A stretch of 64,000 nt of DNA, taken from CAZIVP01 sp964542915 (GTDB lineage Bacteria; Calditrichota; Calditrichia; Calditrichales; Calditrichaceae). Location of the stretch: contig CAZIVP010000002.1 in the NCBI GenBank assembly GCA_964542915.1, positions 496,001 through 560,000 of the forward strand. The letters are read 5' to 3'. Position 1 is the stretch's first letter; every line of letters begins with the position of its first letter. Position numbers and translations under genes: made by a program. Below, one piece after another: positions 38,972 to 48,730 of this stretch. Below the pieces are notes generated by a model. The model ran no database searches, was not told the origin of the DNA, and saw only the letters and a list, made by a program, of their open reading frames with translations.

Positions 38972-39826
38972 ATGTGTGATACCTGTGGATGCGGACAACC
39001 GGAAAGCGCTGTTACGTATCGAAAACCCGGTGAACACAGTCATGATCACCACCATGACCATGAACACCACCATCATACACACGATCATTCCCATCACCAC
39101 CATGATCATTCGCATGACCATGACCACCCTCATAGTCATCATTCGGGATTTAACAGGGACGGTGGTCGCACGATCGAAGTCGAACAGGATGTCCTCTCCA
39201 AAAACAATCTAACCGCCGAACGAAACCGTGGTTACTGGGAAGCCAAAAATATTCTGACGTTAAATCTTGTCAGCTCGCCGGGCGCCGGTAAAACCACCTT
39301 GCTCGAACGCACCATAAAGGAGATGAACGAAGCGCTGCCCTTTTACGTGATCGAAGGCGACCAGCAAACCATGCAGGACGCCGACCGTATACACGCAACC
39401 GGATCGCCGGTGTTGCAAATTAATACCGGTAACGGCTGCCATCTGGACGCACAGATGATTAACCGGGCGTTCAAAGAACTGAATCCCGCCGAACGATCCG
39501 TTTTAATGATCGAAAATGTGGGCAACCTGGTATGCCCCGCCCTCTTCGATCTGGGAGAAGCGCATAAAGTCGTGATTATCAGCGTAACCGAGGGCGACGA
39601 TAAGCCCCTCAAGTACCCGACCATGTTCAGCGTGTCGGATATCTGTATTATCAACAAAATCGATTTATTGCCGCACGTGGATTTCGACGTTGAAAAACTG
39701 AAAGATTATGCCCGCCGCGTCAATCATCATTTGACGTTCTTCGAATTATCGGCACACACGGGCGAGGGAATGCAGGCCTGGTACGACTGGCTTAAATCAG
39801 AAGTTCACACGGGCGCCCCTGAATAG
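38972..39826 (+). CDS. hypB: Hydrogenase nickel incorporation GTPase HypB with His-rich nickel store
   Basis: A GTPase that delivers nickel with HypA. Of 284 residues, residues 2-7 carry CDTCGC, a high-affinity nickel site; residues 22-57 contain 23 histidines, mixed with Asp and Ser, a nickel storage tail; the GTPase domain follows with P-loop SSPGAGKTTLLE near 97-108, then EGDQQTM, ENVGNLVCPALFDLGE (metal site between domains) and the guanine motif NKID. AGAGGTG precedes the ATG. The long His tail suggests the cell stores nickel or faces nickel limitation. Confidence 0.97.
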   Translation: MCDTCGCGQPESAVTYRKPGEHSHDHHHDHEHHHHTHDHSHHHHDHSHDHDHPHSHHSGFNRDGGRTIEVEQDVLSKNNLTAERNRGYWEAKNILTLNLVSSPGAGKTTLLERTIKEMNEALPFYVIEGDQQTMQDADRIHATGSPVLQINTGNGCHLDAQMINRAFKELNPAERSVLMIENVGNLVCPALFDLGEAHKVVIISVTEGDDKPLKYPTMFSVSDICIINKIDLLPHVDFDVEKLKDYARRVNHHLTFFELSAHTGEGMQAWYDWLKSEVHTGAPE

Positions 39827-39892
39827 TTCGGTTTGCAGCGGAATTTTAACAGCCGTTGATTTTTGCTGCTTTAAACCGGCAACCGGGATCTT

Positions 39893-42229
39893 ATGAATAA
39901 ACAGGCAGAACATACATTAATCAATATACAACGCGCGCGCTTTAAAGTGAACGGTATCGTTCAGGGCGTCGGCTTTCGACCGTTCATATACAATCTGGCC
40001 AATCGATTTCATTTAAACGGCTTTGTCCACAATAACAGCGACGGCGTGTTGATTGACGTGGAAGGAGGGCCCGACGCCATCCAGGCCTTCCGAAGCGCTT
40101 TAACCGCAGAAGCGCCGCCGCTTGCGGAAATTATGTCGGTGCAAGAGGAAACGCGAACACCGACGGGCGCCCAACGCTTCGAGATCAAACAATCATCGGA
40201 CGGCCGCGACAACCGTACCCTGATAGCACCGGACATGTCCATTTGCAATGACTGCCTGCATGAACTGTTCGACCCGCGCGACCGACGTTATTTATATCCA
40301 TTCATCAACTGCACCAACTGCGGACCGCGTTACACCATTATTGAAAAAATTCCCTACGACCGTCCCAATACGACCATGAAGCCATTTACAATGTGCGCCA
40401 AATGCCGGACAGAATACAAAAATCCGGCCGACCGGCGCTTCCATGCCCAACCTAATGCTTGTCCCGAATGCGGGCCTCATATCTGGCTGGAGGATAACAA
40501 AGGCCATCTTCTTTGGGAACAACAAGATGACGTATTAACCGGCGCCGTGCAGCAGCTCGTTCAAGGTAAGATCATTGCGGTTAAAGGTCTGGGCGGATTC
40601 CATCTGGCCGTGGATGCGACAAACAACGAAGCGGTCAAGCGTTTGAGAGCACGTAAAAACCGCGAAGAAAAACCGCTGGCCATGATGGTGGAAAATGCCG
40701 AAACCGCCCGACAACTTGTCCGGATGGGGCACGATGAAGAACAATGGCTAAACAGTCCGCAGAGGCCCATCCTTCTTTTGAGGAAGAAAGCAGGCGCCGT
40801 GGCGGCGGAATCCGTAGCGCCCGGTAATGAGCGTCTCGGATTAATGCTGCCCTATACACCGCTTCACTATTTAATCTTTCACTATTTAAAATCCCGGAAG
40901 CCGCAGAAAACTGCCGTCCTCGTCATGACCAGCGCCAACCGTTCCGAAGAGCCGATCGTTATGACTAACGAAGACGCCCGTGTCCGTCTCAACAATATCC
41001 CCGACGCGCTGCTTATGCATAACCGTGAAATTCACGTGCGGGCCGATGACTCGGTTGCTGTTAAACAGAATGAAAAGCCGGTTTTCTTTCGGCGCAGTCG
41101 CGGATACGTTCCGCGTCCCATTGCGGTTGAAGAAAATGGTGCGGACGTTCTGGCCGTCGGCGGCGAGCTGAAAAACACCATCGCCGTCTTAAAAGGCCGG
41201 AATGCTTTTCTGAGCCACCACATCGGCGATCTGGAAAATTACAGCGCTCGCCAATTTTTTGAAGATTCCATCATTCATTTACAACACATACTGGAGGCGC
41301 AACCCAAAGCACTGGCATGCGACCGTCATCCCGGTTATTTTGCCACACGCCGGGCGCTCGCTCAAAATACGCTGCCTGTCTTCCGTATCCAGCACCATCA
41401 CGCCCACTTGACTTCGGTAATGGCCGAACACCGTTTAACCGGCCCCGTAATCGGCTTGATTCTGGACGGGACCGGCTATGGTTACGACGGCACCATTTGG
41501 GGCGGCGAAATCCTCATCGGGGATTATACCCAGTTACAACGATACGCATGGCTGGAACCGATGCCGTTACCGGGCGGCGACCGTGCCATCAAGGAGCCGT
41601 GGCGGACAGCGGTCAGTTACCTCTATAGCTGTTACGGGGCGGCGATGCCGGCTCTGCCGTTTTTAGAAGAACACGCAATCGATCCGATCGTGGCAATGAT
41701 TCAAAAGCATATCAATTGCATTAATACCAGCAGTTGCGGCCGGCTTTTTGACGCCGTTGCCGCTATGAGCGGCGGACGCCAAACCATCCGATACGAAGCG
41801 CAGGCTGCTATTGAACTCATGCAAAGCGTTGATTCACTGGATGTTAAACCATTGGACTACACCACGGCTTCGCCCGTCATGCCCTTACAACCTGTCATCC
41901 GGTCGCTTGTAAACGCCTTAAAAAACGGCGCTTCCCTGCCCTTGATCGCGGCGCGCTTTCACCGCACTCTGATTGATTTACTGACGGAAATCACGCTCAA
42001 AGCCGCGCAAGAACATGCAATCCGAACGGTCGTACTCAGTGGAGGCGTCTTTCAAAACGATATACTCTTTAAGGGCTTATTGGAACAGTTGAACAATCAC
42101 TCTCTAAATGTACATTACAACCAGCAAGCACCGCCCAATGACGGCGGAGTCGCTTTGGGACAGGCCGTCACGGCGCGGGTTCTGATGCGTAAGAATTTAA
42201 CGGAAGTGCATTACAATACACAAAGCTAA
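39893..42229 (+). CDS. hypF: Carbamoyltransferase HypF
   Basis: Makes the cyanide ligands of the hydrogenase active-site iron from carbamoyl phosphate, passing a carbamoyl group to HypE. The 778-residue protein has the usual four parts: acylphosphatase (about 14-100, VQGVGFRPFIYNLA), two zinc-finger motifs (CNDC...CTNC and CAKC...CPEC, about 118-200), a YrdC-like domain (about 210-400, GLGGFHLAVDA; MTSANRSEEPI), and a Kae1-like domain (HHHAHLTSVMAEH near 501; DGTGYGYDGTIWGGE). Length is normal. Cotranscribed with hypB (66 bases) and hypC (93 bases). Confidence 0.97.
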   Translation: MNKQAEHTLINIQRARFKVNGIVQGVGFRPFIYNLANRFHLNGFVHNNSDGVLIDVEGGPDAIQAFRSALTAEAPPLAEIMSVQEETRTPTGAQRFEIKQSSDGRDNRTLIAPDMSICNDCLHELFDPRDRRYLYPFINCTNCGPRYTIIEKIPYDRPNTTMKPFTMCAKCRTEYKNPADRRFHAQPNACPECGPHIWLEDNKGHLLWEQQDDVLTGAVQQLVQGKIIAVKGLGGFHLAVDATNNEAVKRLRARKNREEKPLAMMVENAETARQLVRMGHDEEQWLNSPQRPILLLRKKAGAVAAESVAPGNERLGLMLPYTPLHYLIFHYLKSRKPQKTAVLVMTSANRSEEPIVMTNEDARVRLNNIPDALLMHNREIHVRADDSVAVKQNEKPVFFRRSRGYVPRPIAVEENGADVLAVGGELKNTIAVLKGRNAFLSHHIGDLENYSARQFFEDSIIHLQHILEAQPKALACDRHPGYFATRRALAQNTLPVFRIQHHHAHLTSVMAEHRLTGPVIGLILDGTGYGYDGTIWGGEILIGDYTQLQRYAWLEPMPLPGGDRAIKEPWRTAVSYLYSCYGAAMPALPFLEEHAIDPIVAMIQKHINCINTSSCGRLFDAVAAMSGGRQTIRYEAQAAIELMQSVDSLDVKPLDYTTASPVMPLQPVIRSLVNALKNGASLPLIAARFHRTLIDLLTEITLKAAQEHAIRTVVLSGGVFQNDILFKGLLEQLNNHSLNVHYNQQAPPNDGGVALGQAVTARVLMRKNLTEVHYNTQS

Positions 42230-42322
42230 TTACATAAGACGGAAGGGATGTTGCCTGTTTTGCGTTTTTAACATTCATAAACGTCTGTAAAATGTATCGT
42301 ATCGAACAAAAAGGAGCAAAAT

Positions 42323-42634
42323 ATGTGTCTGGCCATACCGGGAAAGGTTGTGGAAATTTATGAGGAAAACGGCCTTACCATGGGTAAAATCGATTTCAGC
42401 GGTTCTCTGAGCACCGCTTGTCTGGCTTATGTACCGGAAGTACAAACCGGCCATTATGTAATCGTTCATGCCGGGTTCGCGATTTCCATTATGGATGAGA
42501 CCGAAGCTCAGAAGGTTTTTGACGCCTGGCAGGAAGTGGCGGAGGCCGCCGAAAAGGAAGGTTTTCAGGTCAGCGGTAAACCCGTTTCGCCGCGGGATGA
42601 ACAAACGCAATCGGGCGAGGATAACACCGCATGA
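42323..42634 (+). CDS. hypC: Hydrogenase assembly chaperone HypC
   Basis: Small chaperone that carries the Fe(CN)2CO unit with HypD and guards the immature large subunit. The start MCLAIPGKV contains the essential Cys2. At 103 residues it is longer than usual; the excess is a hydrophilic C-terminal tail (about 78-103, SGKPVSPRDEQTQSGE). AAAGGAG lies at good distance from the ATG. The stop codon overlaps the hypD start (ATGA), indicating coupled translation. Confidence 0.96.
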   Translation: MCLAIPGKVVEIYEENGLTMGKIDFSGSLSTACLAYVPEVQTGHYVIVHAGFAISIMDETEAQKVFDAWQEVAEAAEKEGFQVSGKPVSPRDEQTQSGEDNTA

Positions 42635-43716
42635 AATATCTGGATGAATTCCGTAATCCCGAGATCGTCAAACGGATATTAAAGGAAATTCACAAGACGG
42701 CAAGCAAGCCCTGGGTGATCATGGAGATTTGCGGGGGACAAACGCATTCCATTATCCGCAACGGGATCGACCGCCTCTTGCCCGATGGCATCACGCTGGT
42801 CCACGGACCGGGCTGTCCCGTTTGCGTTACCCCCCTGGAGATGATCGATCGCGCCATTGCCATCGCCCATCAACCGGACGTCATCTTTACTTCCTTCGGC
42901 GATATGTTACGCGTCCCGGGCTCCGGCAGCGACTTGCTCAAAGCGCGCTCCGAAGGCTGTGACGTACGCATGGTTTATTCGCCGCTGGAAGCGTTAAGTC
43001 TGGCACGCACCTATCCCGATAAAGAAGTTGTCTTTTTTGCGGTTGGCTTCGAAACAACCGCACCCGGCAACGCCATGGCCATCCATCAGGCCAAAAAAGA
43101 GGGTTTAACGAACTTCAGCGCACTGGTCAGTCATGTACTGGTTCCGCCTGCCATGAGAGCTTTACTGGACGATCCCGCCAATCAGGTGCAGGCTTACCTC
43201 GCCGCGGGGCATGTATGCGCCGTAATGGGATGGGAAGAGTACGAACCCATTGTGCGAACGTATAATGTGCCTATCGTGCCAACCGGCTTCGAACCCACGG
43301 ATATCCTCGAGGGTATTTTGCGTGTGGTTCAACAACTGGAAGCCGGCCGCGCCGAAATTGACAATCAATACGCCCGCGTGGTGAAACGCGAGGGTAATCC
43401 GGAGGCCAAACGTATCATCAGCGATGTTTTCGAGGTGTGCGACCGCAAATGGCGCGGAATCGGGGTAATTCCCGCCAGCGGCTTGTGCCTGACGCCTGCC
43501 TACCAGGATTACGACGCTGAACGGAAGTTCCGGGTGGGCGCCATCGAAACCCGGGAATCGGATGTTTGTATCAGCGGTATTATTCTTCAGGGATTGAAAA
43601 AACCGCCGGATTGTCCGGCTTTCGGAAACGAATGCACGCCGGAACATCCGCTGGGCGCCACCATGGTTTCCGGCGAAGGCGCCTGCGCAGCCTATTATCG
43701 CTACGGACAACCTTAA
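42631..43716 (+). CDS. hypD: Hydrogenase formation protein HypD
   Basis: Iron-sulfur scaffold on which the Fe(CN)2CO group of the [NiFe] site is built. The 361-residue protein has the conserved motifs MEICGGQTHSI, HGPGCPVCVTP, FAVGFETTAPGNA and the C-terminal cysteine-rich part (CLTPAY; CISGIILQG; CPAFGNECTPEHPLGA). Overlaps hypC by four bases. It is the last gene of the hyp operon; metH is convergent 51 bases away, with no obvious terminator. Confidence 0.97.
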   Translation: MKYLDEFRNPEIVKRILKEIHKTASKPWVIMEICGGQTHSIIRNGIDRLLPDGITLVHGPGCPVCVTPLEMIDRAIAIAHQPDVIFTSFGDMLRVPGSGSDLLKARSEGCDVRMVYSPLEALSLARTYPDKEVVFFAVGFETTAPGNAMAIHQAKKEGLTNFSALVSHVLVPPAMRALLDDPANQVQAYLAAGHVCAVMGWEEYEPIVRTYNVPIVPTGFEPTDILEGILRVVQQLEAGRAEIDNQYARVVKREGNPEAKRIISDVFEVCDRKWRGIGVIPASGLCLTPAYQDYDAERKFRVGAIETRESDVCISGIILQGLKKPPDCPAFGNECTPEHPLGATMVSGEGACAAYYRYGQP

Positions 43717-43767
43717 GCCGGATGTAATCCATATTTCAGGCTTAACGTGTGCATTATAACGGACGCT

Positions 43768-46700
43768 TTACGACGGATCGTAATTTAAGTTGGGCTTGAG
43801 CCATTTTTCGATTTCTTTGACCGACATTCCTTTACGCCTGTGATAATCCTGTACCTGATCTTTACCAATTTTACCCACCGCAAAATACTTCGATTCAGGA
43901 TGTGAAAAATAGAGTCCGCTCACCGAAGAGGCCGGATACATAGCATAACTCTCCGTCAAATGGATTAAAGCGTTCTTCTCCACATTCAAAAGATCAAAAA
44001 TAACCGGTTTTTCGGTGTGATCGGGTTGAGCCGGATATCCAGGCGCCGGTCGTATGCCCTGGTACTTTTCGCGGATCAATGCTTCATTATCCAGATCTTC
44101 GTCCCCGACATAGCCCCATAACTCCGTGCGCACTTTCTTATGAAGCATTTCCGCAAATGCCTCAGCCAGACGGTCGCTCAGTGCCTTCACCATAATGCTG
44201 CCGTAATCATCATGATCCGCTTCATATTTCCGGCTGAGCTCATCCATACAAATGCCGCTGGTTACAGCAAACGCGCCGATATAATCCGCGATGCCGCTGC
44301 CCTTCGGAGCCACGTAATCCGCCAGTGCGTAATTCGGTCGTCCGTTGCTTTTCTCAGTTTGTTGCCGCAGCGTATGCAGTACCGTGCGTACCTTTTTGCG
44401 GCTTTCATCCGTATAGACTTCGATATCATCGCCCACGGCATTAGCCGGAAACAGGCCGCAAACGCCGTTTGCCGTCAGCAATTTGCCCTCTATGATGGTA
44501 TCCAGCATTTTCTGGGCGTCATCAAACAGCTTACGGGCCTCCTTGCCGTATTTGGAGTGTTCGAAAATCTTGGGATACTTACCCTTTAACTCCCATGCAA
44601 TAAAGAACGGGGTCCAGTCAATGTATCGGCGAATCTCCTGCAACGGGTAATTATCAAAGACGTGCACACCCAATTTTCGGGGCTTTTTAGGCAATTCGCT
44701 TTCCCATTGGATCGGCACACGGTTTTCCCGCGCCTTGTCGATGCTGACAAATTGTTTGATCTTTTTGCGCTTTTCATGGCTCTCGCGCACTTTTTCGTAC
44801 TCTTCTTTCACCTTTTGCAGAAAATTCGTTTTCGTGGCTTCTTTGGCATTGATCAAATTAGCCACCACATTAACGCTTTTGGAAGCGTCGAGCACGTGAA
44901 TCACCGGACCCTTGTGGTAATTGGGTTCAATTTTCACAGCGGTATGAACGCGCGATGTGGTAGCGCCTCCGATTAACAGCGGGAGGTCAAATTGCTGGCG
45001 TTCCATCTCTTTGGCCACATGTACCATCTCATCCAGAGACGGCGTAATTAAACCACTCAGTCCGATTACGTCCACCTGCTCTTTACGGGCGGTATCAAGC
45101 AATTTTTGCGCCGGCACCATTACACCGAGATCGATAATATCGTAATTATTACAGCCCAGCACCACGCCGACGATGTTTTTGCCGATATCGTGTACATCGC
45201 CTTTGACCGTGGCCAGCAGGACTTTGCCTTTACTCTCCTTGACGCCCGCTTGTTTCTTTTCCGCTTCGATATAAGGTACCAGATAGGCCACCGCTTTTTT
45301 CATCACCCGGGCGCTTTTAACAACCTGCGGCAGAAACATCTTGCCTGAACCGAACAGATCACCCACCACATTCATACCGTCCATCAGCGGCCCCTCAATA
45401 ACCTGAAGTGCAGCAGGCGCTTTTTGACGGGCTTCTTCCGTGTCGTCCTCGATGTAATCGATAATGCCTTTCACAAGGGAATGTTTGATACGCTCTTCAA
45501 CCGGCTGGTCGCGCCATTCCTCACGGCGTACTTGTTTCGAATCTTTCTGTTTGAGATTTTCTGCGAACTCGATGAGCCGTTCGGTGGCGTCGTCACGGCG
45601 ATTGAGTATCACATCTTCGACGCGCTCCAGCAGATCCTTGGGAATATCTTCGTACACCGTTAGCTGTCCGGCGTTAACAATGCCCATATCCATACCGGCC
45701 TTGATGGCATGGTACAGAAAGGCCGAATGCATTGCTTCCCGCACGACGTTATTGCCCCGGAATGAGAATGAAATATTGCTGACGCCTCCGGAAACCTTCG
45801 CCAGCGGTAAATTTTTTTTGATCCAGCGGGTAGCTTCAATGTAATCCATGGCATAGTTGTTGTGTTCTTCAATGCCGGTGGCGATTGCAAAAATATTGGG
45901 GTCGAAAATAATATCCTGCGGTTTAAAGCCGATCTCTTCCGTCAGGATATTATAAGCCCGTGCGCAAATCGTCGTTTTACGTTCAAAAGTATCGGCCTGT
46001 CCTTCCTCGTCGAAGGCCATCACAATCACGGCGGCGCCATACTTTAAAATTTTAAGGGCTTGTTCTTTAAACGCATCTTCACCCTCTTTCAGGCTTATGG
46101 AATTAACAACGCCTTTGCCCTGCAAACACTTTAAACCGGCTTCGATCACAGACCATTTGGAAGAATCCAACATGATCGGAAGGGTTGAAATATCGGGTTC
46201 GGCCGCCATCAGGTTCAGGAATTTGACCATCACTTCGGCCGATTCAATCATGCCTTCGTCCATGTTCACATCTAAAATTTGGGCGCCGCCTTCCACCTGA
46301 TTCCGTGCCACGGACAGGGCTTCTTCAAACGCTTCGGATTTAATCAGGCGTGCGAATTTCCGGGAGCCCGTCACGTTGGTTCGTTCGCCCACGTTCACAA
46401 AATTGGACTCGGGGCGAACCACCAGCGGCTCCAGCCCGCTGAGCTTCAAATAAGGCGTCTCTTCCGGAACGGTTCGCGGTGAAAACTGCGCCGCGGTTTC
46501 CGAAAACAGTTTAATATGATCGGGCGTCGTTCCGCAGCATCCACCGACGATATTATAAAAGCCTTCTTTGGCAAAGGAGCGTAATACCTCTGTCATCTGC
46601 TTCGGCGTCTCTTCATACTCGCCGAATTCGTTGGGCAAACCGGCATTGGGATAGATGCTCACATAACAATTGGCAATTTTCGATATTTCTTCGATAAAGG

Positions 46701-47469
46701 GCCGCATTTGTGACGGCCCCAGTGAGCAATTGAGTCCCACGCTCAAAAGATTACGGGTGTGGGCGATGGAAATCCAAAAAGCTTCGGTGGTTTGTCCGGA
46801 CAGCGTCCGTCCGCTTTGATCGACGACGGTGCCGGAGATCATAATCGGTAAATCTTTGCCGCTTTTTTCATTGTAGTCCATGGCCGCGTAAATGGCCGCC
46901 TTGGCGTTCAGAGTATCGAAAATGGTCTCGATTAAGATGATGTCGATCCCGCCGTCCGACAGACCTTCGATCTGTTCGTAATAGGCCCGGTATAAATCAT
47001 CGAAGGCAACGGCGCGATAGCCCGGATCGTTCACATCGGGCGAAATGGAAGCGGTTTTATTGGTGGGTCCGAGCGCGCCCGCCACAAACCTGGGCTTCTC
47101 CGGATTGTTGCGTGTAGCACTATCGGCGGCTTCCCGCGCGATTTGGGCCGCGGAATGATTTATTTCATAGGCCAGTTTTTCGGTTTCGTAGTCTGCCTGC
47201 GAAATGCGCGTACCGTTAAAGGTGTTGGTCTCGATAATATCGGCACCGGCTTCCAGAAAGGCTTCATGTATGCTTTTGATGACGTCCGGTTTCGTAATCG
47301 AAAGGAGATCGTTGTTGCCTTTCAGTTCCCGGTGATAATCGCTGAAGCGTTCGCCGCGAAATTCTTCTTCCGATAGCTGATGTTGTTGGATCATGGTACC
47401 CATCGCGCCGTCCAGCACCATGATGCGTTTATCCAATATGTCTTTTAGCTGTTTATGTGTGGCGTTCAT
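43768..47469 (-). CDS. metH: Cobalamin-dependent methionine synthase MetH
   Basis: Transfers the methyl group of 5-methyltetrahydrofolate to homocysteine. The 1233-residue protein has all four modules: homocysteine domain (about 1-325, zinc Cys in LNCSLGP and GGCCGTTPDHI), pterin domain (about 350-610, VNVGERTNVTGSRKF), cobalamin cap and binding domains (about 650-890, DVHDIGKNIVGVVLGCNN with the Co-ligand His) and C-terminal activation domain (RPAPGYPAQPDH), so it can be reactivated with SAM. AAAGG precedes the ATG. It is the last gene of the methyl-cycle group, 238 bases after metF, and regenerates methionine for betaine synthesis. Confidence 0.97.
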   Translation of the reverse strand: MNATHKQLKDILDKRIMVLDGAMGTMIQQHQLSEEEFRGERFSDYHRELKGNNDLLSITKPDVIKSIHEAFLEAGADIIETNTFNGTRISQADYETEKLAYEINHSAAQIAREAADSATRNNPEKPRFVAGALGPTNKTASISPDVNDPGYRAVAFDDLYRAYYEQIEGLSDGGIDIILIETIFDTLNAKAAIYAAMDYNEKSGKDLPIMISGTVVDQSGRTLSGQTTEAFWISIAHTRNLLSVGLNCSLGPSQMRPFIEEISKIANCYVSIYPNAGLPNEFGEYEETPKQMTEVLRSFAKEGFYNIVGGCCGTTPDHIKLFSETAAQFSPRTVPEETPYLKLSGLEPLVVRPESNFVNVGERTNVTGSRKFARLIKSEAFEEALSVARNQVEGGAQILDVNMDEGMIESAEVMVKFLNLMAAEPDISTLPIMLDSSKWSVIEAGLKCLQGKGVVNSISLKEGEDAFKEQALKILKYGAAVIVMAFDEEGQADTFERKTTICARAYNILTEEIGFKPQDIIFDPNIFAIATGIEEHNNYAMDYIEATRWIKKNLPLAKVSGGVSNISFSFRGNNVVREAMHSAFLYHAIKAGMDMGIVNAGQLTVYEDIPKDLLERVEDVILNRRDDATERLIEFAENLKQKDSKQVRREEWRDQPVEERIKHSLVKGIIDYIEDDTEEARQKAPAALQVIEGPLMDGMNVVGDLFGSGKMFLPQVVKSARVMKKAVAYLVPYIEAEKKQAGVKESKGKVLLATVKGDVHDIGKNIVGVVLGCNNYDIIDLGVMVPAQKLLDTARKEQVDVIGLSGLITPSLDEMVHVAKEMERQQFDLPLLIGGATTSRVHTAVKIEPNYHKGPVIHVLDASKSVNVVANLINAKEATKTNFLQKVKEEYEKVRESHEKRKKIKQFVSIDKARENRVPIQWESELPKKPRKLGVHVFDNYPLQEIRRYIDWTPFFIAWELKGKYPKIFEHSKYGKEARKLFDDAQKMLDTIIEGKLLTANGVCGLFPANAVGDDIEVYTDESRKKVRTVLHTLRQQTEKSNGRPNYALADYVAPKGSGIADYIGAFAVTSGICMDELSRKYEADHDDYGSIMVKALSDRLAEAFAEMLHKKVRTELWGYVGDEDLDNEALIREKYQGIRPAPGYPAQPDHTEKPVIFDLLNVEKNALIHLTESYAMYPASSVSGLYFSHPESKYFAVGKIGKDQVQDYHRRKGMSVKEIEKWLKPNLNYDPS

Positions 47470-47707
47470 TTCGATACCTTTGTTGTTGTTAAATTTATCG
47501 CAAATGGTTTCCCATCGCCTTCTTCGAATTCTTGAAACATGCCATGCACCAACCTTCGACGCCGCATGATATTACACTTACAGGCGAACCGCCGGTTCCT
47601 CATGACAGCCGCCAATGACGGACACGGAACGGCTTTCCAAAAATACGCTCCATCCGAAAATAACCGACGTATGAGCCTCATTTTAGCGGAATATAAGGAA
47701 GCGGGAG
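47470..47707 (-). other. Leader region of metH
   Basis: A 238-base gap inside an otherwise tight gene group. It contains small GC hairpins (GAACC-GCC-GGTTC at 47586-47598; ATGG-GAAA-CCAT just before the metH ribosome binding site). I found no cobalamin or SAM riboswitch consensus. A separate promoter or an attenuator is possible. Confidence 0.4.
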
Positions 47708-48598
47708 CTATACCGCCAACTGTCTTGAATTGGTCGTACCCAGGGATTCATAAATGCGGCGGGTAGCAGCCGACTTATTGAGAGTATAAAAATGGATGCC
47801 GCCCACGCCGTTGTCCAGCAAATCCAAAACCTGGCTGGTTGCCCAGTGTACGCCCACATTCTCAACCAGTTCATCGTTATGCACACGATCGATGGCTTTT
47901 AACAAACGGGCCGGAAAACGCGCTCCCGCGGCCAGATCGGCCATACGATGCATATTTTTACGCGAGGTAATCGGCATGATACCGGCAATGATCGGCACAT
48001 CGATGCCAAGCAGCTCGCATCGTTGCTGAAAGTCGTAAAAATCACGGTTATCGAAGCACATTTGCGTGATGACATAATCAGCGCCGGCATCCACTTTGTG
48101 CTTCAGATATTCCAGCTCTTTAAGACGGTTGGGCGTTTGCGGATGTCCTTCCGGAAATCCGGCCACCCCCACACCCATCTGCGGAAAGTACTTCTTGATA
48201 TAGGCCACGAGATCAGCGGCGTAATTAAAGCCGTCCCGCGGTAAAATAGTCCTCTTACGCTCATTGGGCGGATCGCCGCGGATCACGAAAATATTTTCGA
48301 TGCCGTTATAAAAATAGGCTTCCACCAACTCGTGAATTTCCCGTTTCTTAGCTTCCACACAGGTAATATGCGGAATTACGGTCAGCTCCGTTTCGCGGTG
48401 AATTTTAAGAACCAGGTCATGCGTCAATTTGCGTGTAGAACCGCCTGCGCCGTATGTGACGCTGACCGACGACGGTTGTAAGGGCGTTAGTTCCTGGATA
48501 GTCCGATACAGATTTTCAGAACCTTTCCGCGTTTTGGGAGGAAAAAATTCAAAACTGAACGTCGTTTTGTGGTAGTTGAATATCTTTTTAATATGCAT
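47708..48598 (-). CDS. metF: 5,10-methylenetetrahydrofolate reductase MetF
   Basis: Reduces methylene-THF to methyl-THF, the methyl donor for MetH. The 296-residue TIM-barrel flavoprotein has FSFEFFPPKT (catalytic Glu), VSVTYGAGGSTR, ENIFVIRGDPP, GYPEGH-like VGVAGFPEGHPQ and ITQMCFDN. It lies between the sarcosine/dimethylglycine methyltransferase gene and metH on the same strand, separated by 132 and 238 bases. Together with MetH it feeds methyl groups into the SAM cycle that drives betaine formation. AAGGAT lies seven bases before the ATG. Confidence 0.96.
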   Translation of the reverse strand: MHIKKIFNYHKTTFSFEFFPPKTRKGSENLYRTIQELTPLQPSSVSVTYGAGGSTRKLTHDLVLKIHRETELTVIPHITCVEAKKREIHELVEAYFYNGIENIFVIRGDPPNERKRTILPRDGFNYAADLVAYIKKYFPQMGVGVAGFPEGHPQTPNRLKELEYLKHKVDAGADYVITQMCFDNRDFYDFQQRCELLGIDVPIIAGIMPITSRKNMHRMADLAAGARFPARLLKAIDRVHNDELVENVGVHWATSQVLDLLDNGVGGIHFYTLNKSAATRRIYESLGTTNSRQLAV

Positions 48599-48730
48599 CG
48601 CCGCATCCTTGTTTTTTACAACGGATTTTCTTCTGCCGGACCGGAAGGATCAATGAAGGCGCTTTTCGCCTGAGCGGACGACTTCATTAATCGCTTTTCC
48701 GACCGTTCTCATTTTCAATTCTGTGTTCAC

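Noticed and set aside
47466..47681. A 71-codon minus-strand frame between metF and metH
   Set aside because: Its composition is basic and irregular, no ribosome binding site is visible, and it runs through the metH ribosome binding site into its start codon in another frame.
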